Shown here one piece after another: positions 1 through 8,294 of a DNA stretch of 64,000 nucleotides (position 1 is the stretch's first letter; each line of letters opens with the position of its first letter). A program made the position numbers and the translations under genes. This stretch comes from Kocuria turfanensis. GTDB lineage: Bacteria; Actinomycetota; Actinomycetes; Actinomycetales; Micrococcaceae. The stretch is taken from NCBI RefSeq assembly GCF_001580365.1, contig NZ_CP014480.1, forward strand, positions 3,247,981 to 3,311,980. The letters run 5' to 3'. The notes beneath the pieces were generated by a model that made no database searches, was not told where the DNA came from, and saw only the letters and a list, made by a program, of their open reading frames with translations.

Positions 1-2039
1 GGCGGGGGCGGGACGTCGTCCGCGCCGGTGAGGCGGGCCAGCAGGTCCTCGACCTCCTCGGCCGACGGCGCCGGGTGGCGCGGGGCGGGCACCTGCGGCA
101 GCAGGGCCGGTCCGGCGGCCGGCGACGGTCCCGGCCGGGCGGCCTCCACCGCCGGTTCCGTGCCCGTGGCCCGCACGGCGGCGACGAGCTGCTCGAGGGT
201 GCCCTCGCGCGCCGGCCCGGCCCGGCGCCGGCCGGGGCCCGGCTCGTCCCCGGTGACCACCAGCACCCCCGGGGCGGGCCGGTGCAGCGGGCGCCCGGCC
301 AGGCGCGGGGAGCGGGCGAGGGCCTCGAGGAGGTCCTCCTCGCCCGTGAGCACCCAGTCGGCGCGGGTGATCCGGACCCGGCCGTGGTCCCGGCCGGCCT
401 CCTCGACCAGGTAGGCCAGGGCCTGGGGCACCGGGCCGCGGCTGTGCTCGGCCAGCCACGCCAGGATGCTCGCCGGGTCCCACCCGGCGTCCAGGGCCCG
501 GTGCAGGGAGCGCTCGGTGAAGCGGTGCCGGGCCGCCGGGCCGTGGCCCTCCTCGTCCGCGAGCTCGCCCAGGGCACGGGCCACGGGCGGGGCGAGGTAG
601 CCGGTGGCCGTGGCGGTGAGGTCGCCCTGCAGCAGCACCGTCCGCGAGGGGGCGGGCAGCCAGCCGGCCACCGCCCGGGCGGCCTCCTCGGCCCGGCCCG
701 CGGCGACCGCACGCCCGGCCGCGGTGAGGGCGTCGGCGCCCACGAGGCCGAGCTCGGCCGCCTCCGTGAGCATGCCGGGTCCCCACCGGTCCAGGGAGCG
801 GGTCAGGCGCGGGCGCTGCCACCGGGCGAGCGCCAGGACGTCCTCGGGGCCGTGCCCGCCCGGCGCGGACTCGGCGAGGGCGGCGTGGGCCCGCAGCAGC
901 GCCCGGCGCACCGGCGGGGCCTCCGGGGTGTGCGCCCCGCGGGTGAGGACCCCCACGACCGTGCCGTCGGCCAGGGGCAGGCCGACCGCGGAGGGCACGA
1001 CGTCGGCGGCCAGCCACGAGCTCACGACGTGCAGCCACTGCTCGGGGCGCTCGGCGTCCTCGAAGGGCGCCGGGGCGGGCCGCCACGCGGAGGTGTCCGG
1101 ATCGAGCACCACGAGCCCGGCGAGCTCGGCCAGGCCCAGGAGGCGCACGAGCTCGGCGTGCTCCAGGGCCAGGGCGGTGCGCAGGCGGCGCAGCTCGCGC
1201 ACGCCGATCCCCCCGGCGCGCAGGGTGGTCAGGGGACGCTCGCGCAGCTCGGCGCGCAGCGCGGCCAGCCGGCGCAGCAGCTGCTCGACGGCCGCCGCGG
1301 CGGCGTTGTCCCGCAGCCGGTCGGGCACCCGCGTGCCCGGGGGCAGGGGCGCCCGCTGCGGGGACCGGGCCCAGGGGTCGCCCCCGCGCAGGGCGAGGCC
1401 GAACTCCCGGGGCAGCTCGACGTGGCGGGAGTCCACGGGGAGCAGGACGCCGCGGGCCAGGAGCCAGTCCACGGGCCGGGCGGCGGCGTCGACCTCCGGG
1501 TCCGGGCGGCGCAGCGCGTCCGGGAGCAGGCCCACCGGGCGGGAGCGGAACCGCTCGAGCACCTCCCGCACCGGCGCGGGCCAGCGCCCGATCTCCCCGG
1601 GAACCTCGGGGGCCGCGGGGGCCGCCGGCTCGCCGCCGCGCAGGCGTGCGGCCCGGGCCGCCAGCACCCGGTGCGGCCGGCCCAGCCCGGCGGGGTAGCG
1701 GCCCAGGGCCTCCGCCACCCCGGGCACGAGCCGCAGCGCGTCCCCGTCCCGGTGGACCAGGGCCAGCCGGTGCAGCCGGTCCCACGGCGGGGCGGCCAGC
1801 AGCGGGCCGGCGGGACCGTCCGGGGCGCCGAGCACCACGGCCCGCTCGAGGGCGTCCAGCTCCGGCCGGGAGAGCTCGTCGAGGGCCCGGCTCAGCCCGG
1901 CCCGGGAGAGCAGGGCCTCGGCGAGCTCGGCGGTCGTCGTCGTCCCGGGGCGCACGGCGTCGGGCCGCGCGTCGAGCAGCGCGGCCAGCTCACCGGGGGA
2001 GCGGGCCGCGAGGTCCCGGAGCAGTCCGTCCGGGGCCAC
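1..2039 (-). CDS. Helicase-associated (XPB/Ssl2-like) domain protein, 3' end missing
   Basis: About 679 codons are visible and the frame runs off the left edge, so the C-terminus is missing. The translation is rich in Leu, Ala and Arg. It carries a stretch (LLQGDLTATATGYL, then about 50 residues on AILAWLAEHSRGPVPQALAYLVEE-like text, read here as ASILAWLAEHSRGPVPQ) typical of the Helicase_C_3 family found in actinobacterial helicase-associated proteins. No Walker A motif is seen in the visible part, so it is probably not an active helicase by itself. The GTG at 2039 is the first start after the in-frame TGA of the upstream small gene, four bases away, so translation is probably coupled. In related genomes this gene sits next to a cold-shock protein gene and a DUF3027 gene, as here. 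Its function is not known; a DNA repair or nucleoid role is a guess. Confidence 0.8.
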   Translation of the reverse strand, partial: MAPDGLLRDLAARSPGELAALLDARPDAVRPGTTTTAELAEALLSRAGLSRALDELSRPELDALERAVVLGAPDGPAGPLLAAPPWDRLHRLALVHRDGDALRLVPGVAEALGRYPAGLGRPHRVLAARAARLRGGEPAAPAAPEVPGEIGRWPAPVREVLERFRSRPVGLLPDALRRPDPEVDAAARPVDWLLARGVLLPVDSRHVELPREFGLALRGGDPWARSPQRAPLPPGTRVPDRLRDNAAAAAVEQLLRRLAALRAELRERPLTTLRAGGIGVRELRRLRTALALEHAELVRLLGLAELAGLVVLDPDTSAWRPAPAPFEDAERPEQWLHVVSSWLAADVVPSAVGLPLADGTVVGVLTRGAHTPEAPPVRRALLRAHAALAESAPGGHGPEDVLALARWQRPRLTRSLDRWGPGMLTEAAELGLVGADALTAAGRAVAAGRAEEAARAVAGWLPAPSRTVLLQGDLTATATGYLAPPVARALGELADEEGHGPAARHRFTERSLHRALDAGWDPASILAWLAEHSRGPVPQALAYLVEEAGRDHGRVRITRADWVLTGEEDLLEALARSPRLAGRPLHRPAPGVLVVTGDEPGPGRRRAGPAREGTLEQLVAAVRATGTEPAVEAARPGPSPAAGPALLPQVPAPRHPAPSAEEVEDLLARLTGADDVPPP

Positions 2040-2042
2040 GGG

Positions 2043-2300
2043 TCAGGCCCGGCGCCGGCGCAGCACGGAGCGCACCAGGGTGGCGCAGAAGAGCAGGAAG
2101 GCCACGGGCAGCACGAACCACGGGATCACCGTCAGCCCGTCCCACGGGTCCGCGCCGACGGCCTTGAGCACCAGCAGCAGCGCCAGGCACACCGCGCAGA
2201 CCAGGCCCAGCACGACCGCGGCGGCGCCGAGGACGTCGACCCCGGGGCGGGGGGCGGGGCGGTCCTCGGGCGTGGCGGCGCGGTCGTCGTGGGAAGGCAT
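2043..2300 (-). CDS. Small two-helix membrane protein
   Basis: This 85-residue protein starts MPSHDDRAA and has a short charged, proline-rich N-terminus. Two hydrophobic segments follow (about residues 20-43 and 52-72), and the C-terminus is basic (VLRRRRA), which suggests a two-pass inner-membrane protein with its tail in the cytoplasm. The ATG at 2300 was chosen because a -10 box (TATTCT, 2307-2312 on the minus strand) lies six bases upstream, which gives a leaderless transcript; an upstream in-frame ATG at 2408 would overlap the cold-shock gene promoter. The gene is followed directly by the helicase-associated gene in the same frame. The family is not recognised. Confidence 0.65.
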   Translation of the reverse strand: MPSHDDRAATPEDRPAPRPGVDVLGAAAVVLGLVCAVCLALLLVLKAVGADPWDGLTVIPWFVLPVAFLLFCATLVRSVLRRRRA

Positions 2301-2455
2301 GGGTCCAGAATAGCGAGCCGGGGACCCCGCCGTGACCGCGTCCGCGGGCGTCCCGGCGCCTGCAGCAGGGCTAGAATGGGAGGTTCCACAGGGGGGGCCC
2401 GGCAGCACGGACGGCGGGGCCGCCCTTCCACGAGGACGACGACGAGGGAGACAGC

Positions 2456-2839
2456 GTGCCCACCGGCAAGGTGAAGTGGTTCGATTCCAAGAAGGGCTTC
2501 GGCTTCCTGGCGACCGACGACGGCCAGGAGGTGTTCCTGCCCTCCTCGGCCCTGCCCTCCGGCGCCACCACGGTGAAGCCGGGGACGCGCATGGAGTTCG
2601 GGGTGGCCCAGGGGCGGCGCGGCGCGCAGGCGCTGTCCGCGCGCATCCTGGACCGGGCTCCGTCGATCGCCAAGAACGTCCGCAAACCGGCCGAGGAGAT
2701 GGCGGTCATCACCGAGGACCTCATCAAGCTCCTGGACGAGATGTCCAACGGGCTGCACCGCGGCCGCTACCCGGACTCCGCGCACGGCCGCAAGATCGCC
2801 GCCATCCTGCGCACCGTGGCCGACAACCTGGACGTCTGA
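2456..2839 (+). CDS. Cold-shock domain protein with C-terminal extension
   Basis: This is a 127-residue RNA/ssDNA-binding protein. Residues 1-66 form a cold-shock domain with RNP1-like KGFGFLA and the opening TGKVKWFDSKKGFGF. The remaining 60 residues are a helical extension (KNVRKPAEEMAVITEDLI) seen in a long actinobacterial Csp subfamily and absent from the 67-residue CspA type also present in this window. The start is GTG at 2456 behind a GAGGGAG ribosome-binding site. A -10 box TAGAAT at 2372-2377 predicts an untranslated leader of about 75 bases. The DUF3027 gene follows 64 bases downstream and is probably cotranscribed. It is probably a nucleic-acid chaperone; its targets are unknown. 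Confidence 0.88.
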   Translation: MPTGKVKWFDSKKGFGFLATDDGQEVFLPSSALPSGATTVKPGTRMEFGVAQGRRGAQALSARILDRAPSIAKNVRKPAEEMAVITEDLIKLLDEMSNGLHRGRYPDSAHGRKIAAILRTVADNLDV

Positions 2840-2903
2840 GCCGACCGGCCCGGGCCCCCGGCCCGGGCACCCCACCCAGCACTCACCACGAGGGAGACCA
2901 GCA

Positions 2904-3452
2904 GTGACCGAGGAGACCGTCCAGGACGCGCCCGCCGAGGCGGCCCCCGAGCCTCCTGCCCGCCCGGCGCGACCGGCCCGCCGCCGGGCCCCCAAGCAGG
3001 ACGCCCTGCTGATCGCCGACGTCGCCACCGCCCGTGCCGGCGTGGAGCAGATCGCGGAGCCCTCGCAGATCGGCCCCGGGCACCGCGTGCGGGTCGAGGA
3101 GGACCGGCTGGTCGTCCACCTCTTCGAGTGCGCCCTGCCCGGCTACCGCGGCTGGAACTGGTTCGCGAGCCTCGCCCGGGCGCCGCGCAGCAAGACGGCG
3201 ACCGTCTGCGAGGTCGGCCTGCTGCCCGGGGAGGACGCCCTGCTGGCCCCCGAGTGGGTGCCCTGGTCCGAGCGCGTGAGCCCCGAGGAGAAGGCCCAGG
3301 AGGAGCAGGAGCGCGCCGAGGAGGACGCCGCGGCGGCGCCCGCCGACCCGGCCCCCGGGACCGCCGCCGAGGAGCCGGCCGCGGGCGGCGACGGGTCCGG
3401 GTCCGGCCCGCAGGACGGGACCGGGCCGTCGCCGGACGGCGAACGGCCCTGA
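2904..3452 (+). CDS. DUF3027 family protein
   Basis: This 182-residue protein starts at GTG 2904 behind AGGGAGA. It has a low-complexity Pro/Ala/Arg N-terminus (to about residue 30), a conserved core (KQDALLIADVATARAGVEQIA through PGYRGWNWFASLARAPRSKTATVCEVGLLPG) and an acidic, Glu/Ala/Pro-rich tail. The GYRGWNWF and LLPGEDALLAPEWVPW motifs mark the DUF3027 family of actinobacteria. The function is unknown. The usual linkage to a cold-shock gene and a helicase-associated gene, conserved here, hints at a shared role in nucleic-acid metabolism, but nothing in the sequence shows an active site. Confidence 0.82.
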   Translation: MTEETVQDAPAEAAPEPPARPARPARRRAPKQDALLIADVATARAGVEQIAEPSQIGPGHRVRVEEDRLVVHLFECALPGYRGWNWFASLARAPRSKTATVCEVGLLPGEDALLAPEWVPWSERVSPEEKAQEEQERAEEDAAAAPADPAPGTAAEEPAAGGDGSGSGPQDGTGPSPDGERP

Positions 3453-3505
3453 GCGCCCCGCGGGGCGGCGTCGCGGCCGCGGGCGCACCCGATCCCGCCC
3501 GGGGC

Positions 3506-4741
3506 ATGTTCCGGTCCTTCCGCTTCCGCAACTACCGCGTCTGGTTCCTGGGCGCGCTGGTGTCCAACATCGGCACGTGGATGCAGCGCACCGCCCAGTC
3601 CTGGCTGGTCTTCGACGAGCTCTCGGACCACGACGCCACCGCGATGGGCGTGGTGACCGCCCTGCAGTTCCTGCCCCAGCTCTTCCTGGCGCCCTGGGCG
3701 GGGGTGCTCGCCGACCGGCTGGACCGGCGCCGCCTGCTGCTGTGGACGCAGACGGCCATGGCCGCGCTCGCGGCGGGACTGGGCGCGGCCGTGCTGGCCG
3801 GGGTGGCGAGCCTGGGGCTCGTCTACGCCTTCGCCCTGGCCCTCGGCGTCGCGTCCACCCTGGACGCCCCCGTGCGCCAGACCTTCGTCTCCGAGATGGT
3901 CGACGACGACTACCTCTCCAACGCCGTGGCCCTGAACTCCACGTCGTTCAACGCCGCCCGGATGATCGGCCCCGCCGCCGCCGGCGTGCTCGTGGCCTCG
4001 ATCGGGTCCGGGTGGGTGTTCCTGCTCAACACGCTCACCTTCGGCGCCATGCTCGCCGCGATCCTCGCCATCCGCTCCGAGGAGCTGCGCGGGATGCCGC
4101 GCTCCGGGCGGGGGCGCGGGCAGATCCGGGAGGGGCTCGCCTATGTCGGGGGCCGTCCCGACATCGTGGCGGTGCTGGTGACGATCTTCCTCATCGGCAC
4201 CTTCGGGCTGAACTTCGCCGTGTTCCTGGCCGCCATGGCCGGCCCCGAGTTCGGCCGCGGACCGGAGACCTTCGGGGCGCTCAACTCGATCCTCGCGGTG
4301 GGCACGGTGGCGGGCGCCCTGCTCTCGGCCCGGCGGCGCAGCGCCCGGCTGCGCTACGTCTACGGCGGCAGCGCCGTCTTCGCGCTCAGCTGCCTCGGGG
4401 CGGCCACGGCGCCCACCCTGACGGTGTTCGCGCTGTGGCTGGTCCCGTGCGGGCTGTCCTCCCTGACGATCATGACCACCGCCAACGCCTACGTGCAGTC
4501 GACCACCTCCCCGGTGATGCGCGGCCGGGTGATGAGCCTGTACATGGCCATCTTCATGGGCGGCACCCCGGTGGGGGCGCCCGTGGTCGGGTGGATCACG
4601 GACGCCCTCGGGGCGCGGTGGGGCATGGGCGTGGCCGTGGCCGCCGGGCTCGGCGGGGCCCTGGTCGGCGCCCTCTTCTGGCTGCGGCTGCGCGCCCGGG
4701 GCCCCGCGGCCGGGGCGGCGCCCCCGGGGGGAGCCCCCTAG
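3506..4741 (+). CDS. MFS transporter, probable drug/metabolite exporter
   Basis: This 411-residue protein has about 12 hydrophobic segments. It opens MFRSFRFRNYRVWFLGALVSN, followed by the WMQRTAQSWLV motif common to actinobacterial MFS exporters of the enterobactin-exporter-like (MFS_3) group. The loop between helices 2 and 3 has the signature GVLADRLDRRRLLL. The ATG at 3506 was chosen because it gives the family N-terminus; no earlier ATG or GTG lies between it and the end of the DUF3027 gene. The substrate cannot be deduced. The gene is convergent with serC, and the two stop codons overlap by four bases. Confidence 0.82.
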   Translation: MFRSFRFRNYRVWFLGALVSNIGTWMQRTAQSWLVFDELSDHDATAMGVVTALQFLPQLFLAPWAGVLADRLDRRRLLLWTQTAMAALAAGLGAAVLAGVASLGLVYAFALALGVASTLDAPVRQTFVSEMVDDDYLSNAVALNSTSFNAARMIGPAAAGVLVASIGSGWVFLLNTLTFGAMLAAILAIRSEELRGMPRSGRGRGQIREGLAYVGGRPDIVAVLVTIFLIGTFGLNFAVFLAAMAGPEFGRGPETFGALNSILAVGTVAGALLSARRRSARLRYVYGGSAVFALSCLGAATAPTLTVFALWLVPCGLSSLTIMTTANAYVQSTTSPVMRGRVMSLYMAIFMGGTPVGAPVVGWITDALGARWGMGVAVAAGLGGALVGALFWLRLRARGPAAGAAPPGGAP

Positions 4742-5880
4742 CGTCCGCCGCCCGGCGCGCGCAGCCGGTCCACGACGTGGTCCACGCAGGCCAGCAGCCG
4801 CGCCACGTCGTCGGGCTCGATCGAGACGAACGTGGCGATCCGCAGCTGGTTGCGCCCCAGCTTGCGGTAGGGCTCCACGTCCACCACGCCGTGGGCGCGC
4901 AGCACGGCGGCCACGGCGGCGGCGTCCACGGTCGAGTCGAAGTCCACCGTGGTGATCACCGTGGAGCGGTCCTGCGGGCGGGGCACGAAGGGGGCGGCGA
5001 AGGGGGAGGCCTCGGCCCAGGCGTAGACCAGGTCGGAGGACTCCTTCGTGCGGGCCGCCGCCCAGGCCATGCCGCCCCGGCCGTTGAGCCAGCGCAGCTG
5101 CTCGTCCAGCATCACCAGCGTGGCCAGCGCAGGGGTGTTGTAGGTCTGGTCCTTCCGCGAGTTCTCCAGGGCCGTGGTCAGCTTCAGGAAGTCGGGGACC
5201 CAGCGGCCGGAGGCGCCGATCCGCTCGATCCGCTCGATCGCGGCGGGGGAGAAGGCCCCCAGCCACAGCCCGCCGTCGGAGCCGAGGTTCTTCTGCGGGG
5301 AGAAGTAGTAGACGTCCGCCGCGGAGAGGTCCGCGGCCATGCCGCCCGCCGCCGAGGTGGCGTCGACCAGCACCAGCGCCTCGTCCGCGATGCCGGCGGG
5401 CCGCACCACGGGGGCGGCCACCCCGGTGGAGGTCTCGTTCTGGGGCCACGCGTAGACGTCCACGCCGTCCTCCGCCCGCGGCTCCGGCCGGGTGCCGGGC
5501 AGGGACTCCACCACCGAGGAGGCCTCCAGGAACGGCGCGGCGTCCGTGGCCTGGGCGAACTTGGCGCCGAACTCGCCGAACACCAGGTGCTGGGCCTTGG
5601 CCTCGACCAGCCCGAAGACGGCGGCGTCCCAGAAGGCGGTGGCCCCGCCGAGGCCGAGCAGGACCTCGTGGCCCTCGGGCAGACGGAGGAACTGCGCCAG
5701 GCCCTCGCGCACCGAGCCCACGAGCCGCCGGACCGGTGCCTGCCGGTGGGAGGTCCCGAGCAGCCCCGCCCCGGCCCGGGCGACGGCGTCGACCTGCTCC
5801 GGGCGGACCTTGGAGGGCCCGGCGCCGAACCGGCCGTCGGCGGGGAGCAGGTGCTGGGGGATGGTGACGTGTGCGGACAA
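4738..5880 (-). CDS. serC: Phosphoserine aminotransferase
   Basis: This 380-residue PLP enzyme converts 3-phosphohydroxypyruvate and glutamate to phosphoserine in serine synthesis (and is used in B6 synthesis in some bacteria). The PLP lysine lies in FSPQKNLGSDGG. The N-terminus (TIPQHLLPADGRFGAGPSK) and the run LLGTSHRQAPV match the actinobacterial SerC subfamily. I prefer the TTG at 5880 because a GGGAG ribosome-binding site lies six bases upstream; the in-frame ATG at 5895 would add five residues and place that site inside the gene. The gene is divergent from ideR across about 220 bases. The identification is secure; only the start is uncertain. Confidence 0.92.
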   Translation of the reverse strand: MSAHVTIPQHLLPADGRFGAGPSKVRPEQVDAVARAGAGLLGTSHRQAPVRRLVGSVREGLAQFLRLPEGHEVLLGLGGATAFWDAAVFGLVEAKAQHLVFGEFGAKFAQATDAAPFLEASSVVESLPGTRPEPRAEDGVDVYAWPQNETSTGVAAPVVRPAGIADEALVLVDATSAAGGMAADLSAADVYYFSPQKNLGSDGGLWLGAFSPAAIERIERIGASGRWVPDFLKLTTALENSRKDQTYNTPALATLVMLDEQLRWLNGRGGMAWAAARTKESSDLVYAWAEASPFAAPFVPRPQDRSTVITTVDFDSTVDAAAVAAVLRAHGVVDVEPYRKLGRNQLRIATFVSIEPDDVARLLACVDHVVDRLRAPGGGR

Positions 5881-6102
5881 CGGGTGCTCCCTCATGACGG
5901 ACGTGCGGCGGGCGGCGGACGCGGCGGCCGTGCAGGGGCGTGCACGGCCGGGCCCCGGCCCATTCTGCCCCACCCGGGCCCGGTCCCCGCCGCCGTGGCC
6001 CGGTCCCCGCCGCGGCAGGGGCACGCGGACTAAGCTCGTGCGGGAAGACCGGACCGGGCGGGATCCCCGGGGACGGACGGCCGGACGAAGGATGACTGAG
6101 GC

Positions 6103-6792
6103 ATGAGCGATCTGATCGACACCACGGAGATGTACCTGCGGACCGTGCTCGAGCTCGAGGAGGAGGGCATCACGCCCATGCGGGCGCGCATCGTCGAGCG
6201 CCTCGACCACTCCGGGCCGACCGTCTCGCAGACGGTGTCCCGGATGGAGCGCGACGGGCTGCTGACGGTGGGAGCCGACCGCTCCCTGGTGCTCACCGAG
6301 CTGGGCCGGGAACGGGCGGTGCAGGTGATGCGCAAGCACCGTCTGGCGGAGCGGCTGCTGGCCGACGTCATCGGACTGGACCTGGCGCAGGTCCACGACG
6401 AGGCGTGCCGCTGGGAGCACGTGATGAGCGAGCAGGTCGAGCGGCGGCTGGTGGACCTGCTGCACAGCCCCCGCTACTCCCCGTACGGCACGCCGATCCC
6501 GGGCCTGGCCGCACTGGGCGTCGGGGACAGCCCCTCGGCGGCGGGGCACCCCTCCCTGCTGGAGGCCGCCCGCGCGGACCCGGAGGGGACGCACACCGTG
6601 GCGCTGCTGCCGGAGGTGGTGCAGGCCGACGCCGCGCTGCTGGGCGTGCTGAGCGACGTGGGCGTGCTGACCGGGGCCGTGGTCCGGGCCCGCGTGGAGG
6701 GTCAGCGGGTGCGGATCGAGGTCGCCGACACCGGCCGGTCCGCGGAGATCGACCTGCGCACGGCCGGGGCCATCCGGGTCCTCGCCGCCTGA
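6103..6792 (+). CDS. ideR: Iron-dependent repressor of the DtxR/IdeR family
   Basis: This 229-residue metal-dependent regulator has an N-terminal winged helix (to about 70), a dimerisation/metal domain (about 75-140) and a C-terminal SH3-like domain (about 150-229). All the primary and ancillary metal ligands of Corynebacterium DtxR are at the same residue numbers: Met10, Cys102, Glu105 and His106, and His79, Glu83 and His98. It should therefore bind Fe(II) and repress iron-uptake genes when iron is ample. The full length and SH3 domain separate it from the shorter manganese regulator MntR. No clear IdeR box was seen in the window. The start is ATG 6103. Confidence 0.93.
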   Translation: MSDLIDTTEMYLRTVLELEEEGITPMRARIVERLDHSGPTVSQTVSRMERDGLLTVGADRSLVLTELGRERAVQVMRKHRLAERLLADVIGLDLAQVHDEACRWEHVMSEQVERRLVDLLHSPRYSPYGTPIPGLAALGVGDSPSAAGHPSLLEAARADPEGTHTVALLPEVVQADAALLGVLSDVGVLTGAVVRARVEGQRVRIEVADTGRSAEIDLRTAGAIRVLAA

Positions 6793-7065
6793 GCGCCCGC
6801 CGGGCCGTGCCCGCGTCCGGGGCACGTCGCGGCGCCCGGCGCGAGACCCGACCATCATTGTGGGGACGTTCACAAGGCACTTTCGGCCAGTCCGGCCGGA
6901 TCGGAGCCCGTCAGCGGTGAACGACCTGGTGAGCGGCCGGATCCGAGGCGTCCGGACCCTCGCTCCACCGTGCGCCGCCGCCACGCACTGATAGTCGGAA
7001 ACGACACAATCCGCGGGTTTCCATACCCTTCGAGATGCAATTCCGTGATCCGTCGTGATCAAAAC

Positions 7066-7095
7066 GTGACACTTCCGTAACCGGTCATGTATTGT
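7066..7095 (+). promoter_or_regulatory. Promoter of the riboswitch/NlpC transcript, with MtrA-like repeat
   Basis: GTGACA (7066-7071) and TATTGT (7090-7095) are spaced by 18 bases in an unusually AT-rich stretch for this genome, and transcription would start just before the c-di-AMP riboswitch. The -35 box overlaps a direct repeat GTGAC-N6-GTAAC (7066-7081). This resembles the GTAAC-type repeats bound by the MtrA response regulator, which controls cell-wall hydrolases in actinobacteria. The repeat is seen in the sequence; MtrA binding is inferred. About 300 bases upstream (6793-7065) hold no gene. Confidence 0.55.
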
Positions 7096-7168
7096 TCAAC
7101 GCGTGCTGATCACTGGTCGGATCGGCATCCTCGTGCACATCGCCGAATTCTGCCGGTGCCCGGGGCCG

Positions 7169-7316
7169 ATGCACAGAAACTGCTTGGCAGAAGCGGGGGA
7201 ACCATTTCCGGTCCCGGTGATCCGGGGCCTTGGGGTTAAGTCGCCGGAGCGCATGCGCTCCGCGGCCGGGTGTCTCCCACCCGAATCCGACAGCTCACCT
7301 CGTAGGCAAAGGGAGG
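7169..7316 (+). promoter_or_regulatory. c-di-AMP riboswitch (ydaO/yuaA class)
   Basis: The leader carries the conserved blocks of the ydaO-yuaA motif in order: GCGGGGGAACCATTT (7193-7207), GGTGATCCGGGG, CCCGAATCCGACAGCTCACC (7279-7298), CTCGTAGGC, and a final GGGAGG that also serves as the ribosome-binding site. In actinobacteria this class commonly precedes cell-wall hydrolase genes, and it turns expression down when c-di-AMP is high. Here it ends ten bases before the ATG of the NlpC/P60 gene. The 5' boundary is approximate. Confidence 0.88.
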
Positions 7317-7325
7317 AACACACCC

Positions 7326-7991
7326 ATGGCTATTTTCAAGCAGAACACTGCCCGCCACCGCGCCGAGACCTCCTCGAACGCCGTGCGCAACACCACGATC
7401 GCCGCCGCAGCCGGCGCCGCGATCGTCGGCTCCATCGCCCCGGCCCAGGCCTACGCCGAGGTCCCCGCGGCCTCCGGCGCCGCCTACTCGGCCCCGGCCC
7501 CGGCCCCGGCCGCCGCCTCGCTGGCCTCCTACACCTACCAGGCCCCCGTCGCCGCGCAGCCCGCGGCCCCGGCCTACCAGGCCCCGGCCCCGCAGCCGGC
7601 GGTCTCCACCGCGAGCGTGGCCCCGCAGGCCAACGCCACGACCGAGATCCCCGCGGCCGCCGGCGGCATCGTGGGCGCCGCCCACCAGGGCATCGGCTCC
7701 GGCTACGTCTACGGCGGCACCGCCTTCGGCGCCTGGGACTGCTCCGGCTTCACCCAGTGGGTCTTCGCCCAGAACGGCATCGACCTGCCCCGCACCACGT
7801 GGGACCAGTTCGCCGCCGGCACCCCCGTGGCCAACCCGCAGCCCGGCGACCTCGTCTCCCAGAACGGTGGCGGCCACGTGGGCATCTACATCGGCGGCGG
7901 CAAGATGATCTCGGCGCTGAACCCGACGCAGGGCACCCAGATCCACTCCGTCAACGCCATGCAGCTCGACGGCTACTACCGGATCGGCTGA
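7326..7991 (+). CDS. Secreted NlpC/P60 peptidoglycan endopeptidase
   Basis: This 221-residue protein has a signal peptide (RNTTIAAAAGAAIVGSIAPAQA, mature end near AYAEV), then an Ala/Pro-rich linker (about 45-120) and a C-terminal NlpC/P60 domain. The catalytic Cys lies in WDCSGFTQW and the His in GGHVGIYIGGG. The domain should cleave D-gamma-glutamyl-meso-diaminopimelate or similar stem-peptide bonds in the wall. The start ATG 7326 follows GGGAGG at ten bases. A c-di-AMP riboswitch in the leader ties expression to the wall-stress messenger c-di-AMP. An inverted repeat follows the stop. Confidence 0.9.
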   Translation: MAIFKQNTARHRAETSSNAVRNTTIAAAAGAAIVGSIAPAQAYAEVPAASGAAYSAPAPAPAAASLASYTYQAPVAAQPAAPAYQAPAPQPAVSTASVAPQANATTEIPAAAGGIVGAAHQGIGSGYVYGGTAFGAWDCSGFTQWVFAQNGIDLPRTTWDQFAAGTPVANPQPGDLVSQNGGGHVGIYIGGGKMISALNPTQGTQIHSVNAMQLDGYYRIG

Positions 7992-7999
7992 TCCGGCTC

Positions 8000-8035
8000 G
8001 CCTCCCGCGGTGATCCCAGGGTCGCTGCGGGAGGC
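8000..8035 (+). terminator. Hairpin after the first NlpC gene
   Basis: Nine-base perfect arms (GCCTCCCGC / GCGGGAGGC) enclose an 18-base loop that begins eight bases after the stop codon. No U-tract follows, as is usual for terminators in this window. Confidence 0.5.
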
Positions 8036-8198
8036 ACCCGGTCCGTCCCGGACCGCCGCGACCCGCACTCCCGGGTCCGCCCCGCACCCCCCGTCTTCCC
8101 GGGCTCGGTGCGCCCCGTCCCCCCCCGGACACCCCCTCCTCCGTTCGCCCGCCGTGCGCGGCCCTCCGCATCCGGAGCGCCGCGCTGCCGGAGATCGC

Positions 8199-8228
8199 AT
8201 CACCCCGCGCGCCCTCGTGCGGGGTGAT
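8199..8228 (+). promoter_or_regulatory. Leader hairpin upstream of the second NlpC-like gene
   Basis: Perfect ten-base arms ATCACCCCGC / GCGGGGTGAT with a ten-base loop lie about 66 bases before the ATG at 8295. The gene has no riboswitch like its neighbour, so this structure could be an attenuator, an operator or an mRNA stabiliser. The role is not known. Confidence 0.4.
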
Positions 8229-8294
8229 CCGTGCTGTCACCGCAGTCTCCCGGCAGGTTCGCCCGGCCCTCCAGAAAGCCTGCTGAATCCCCCC

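Noticed and set aside
75..2474. Long plus-strand open frame opposite the helicase-associated gene
   Set aside because: Its translation is Gly/Arg/Pro-rich with no recognisable motif, while the minus strand reads as a known family. It is a high-GC antisense shadow.
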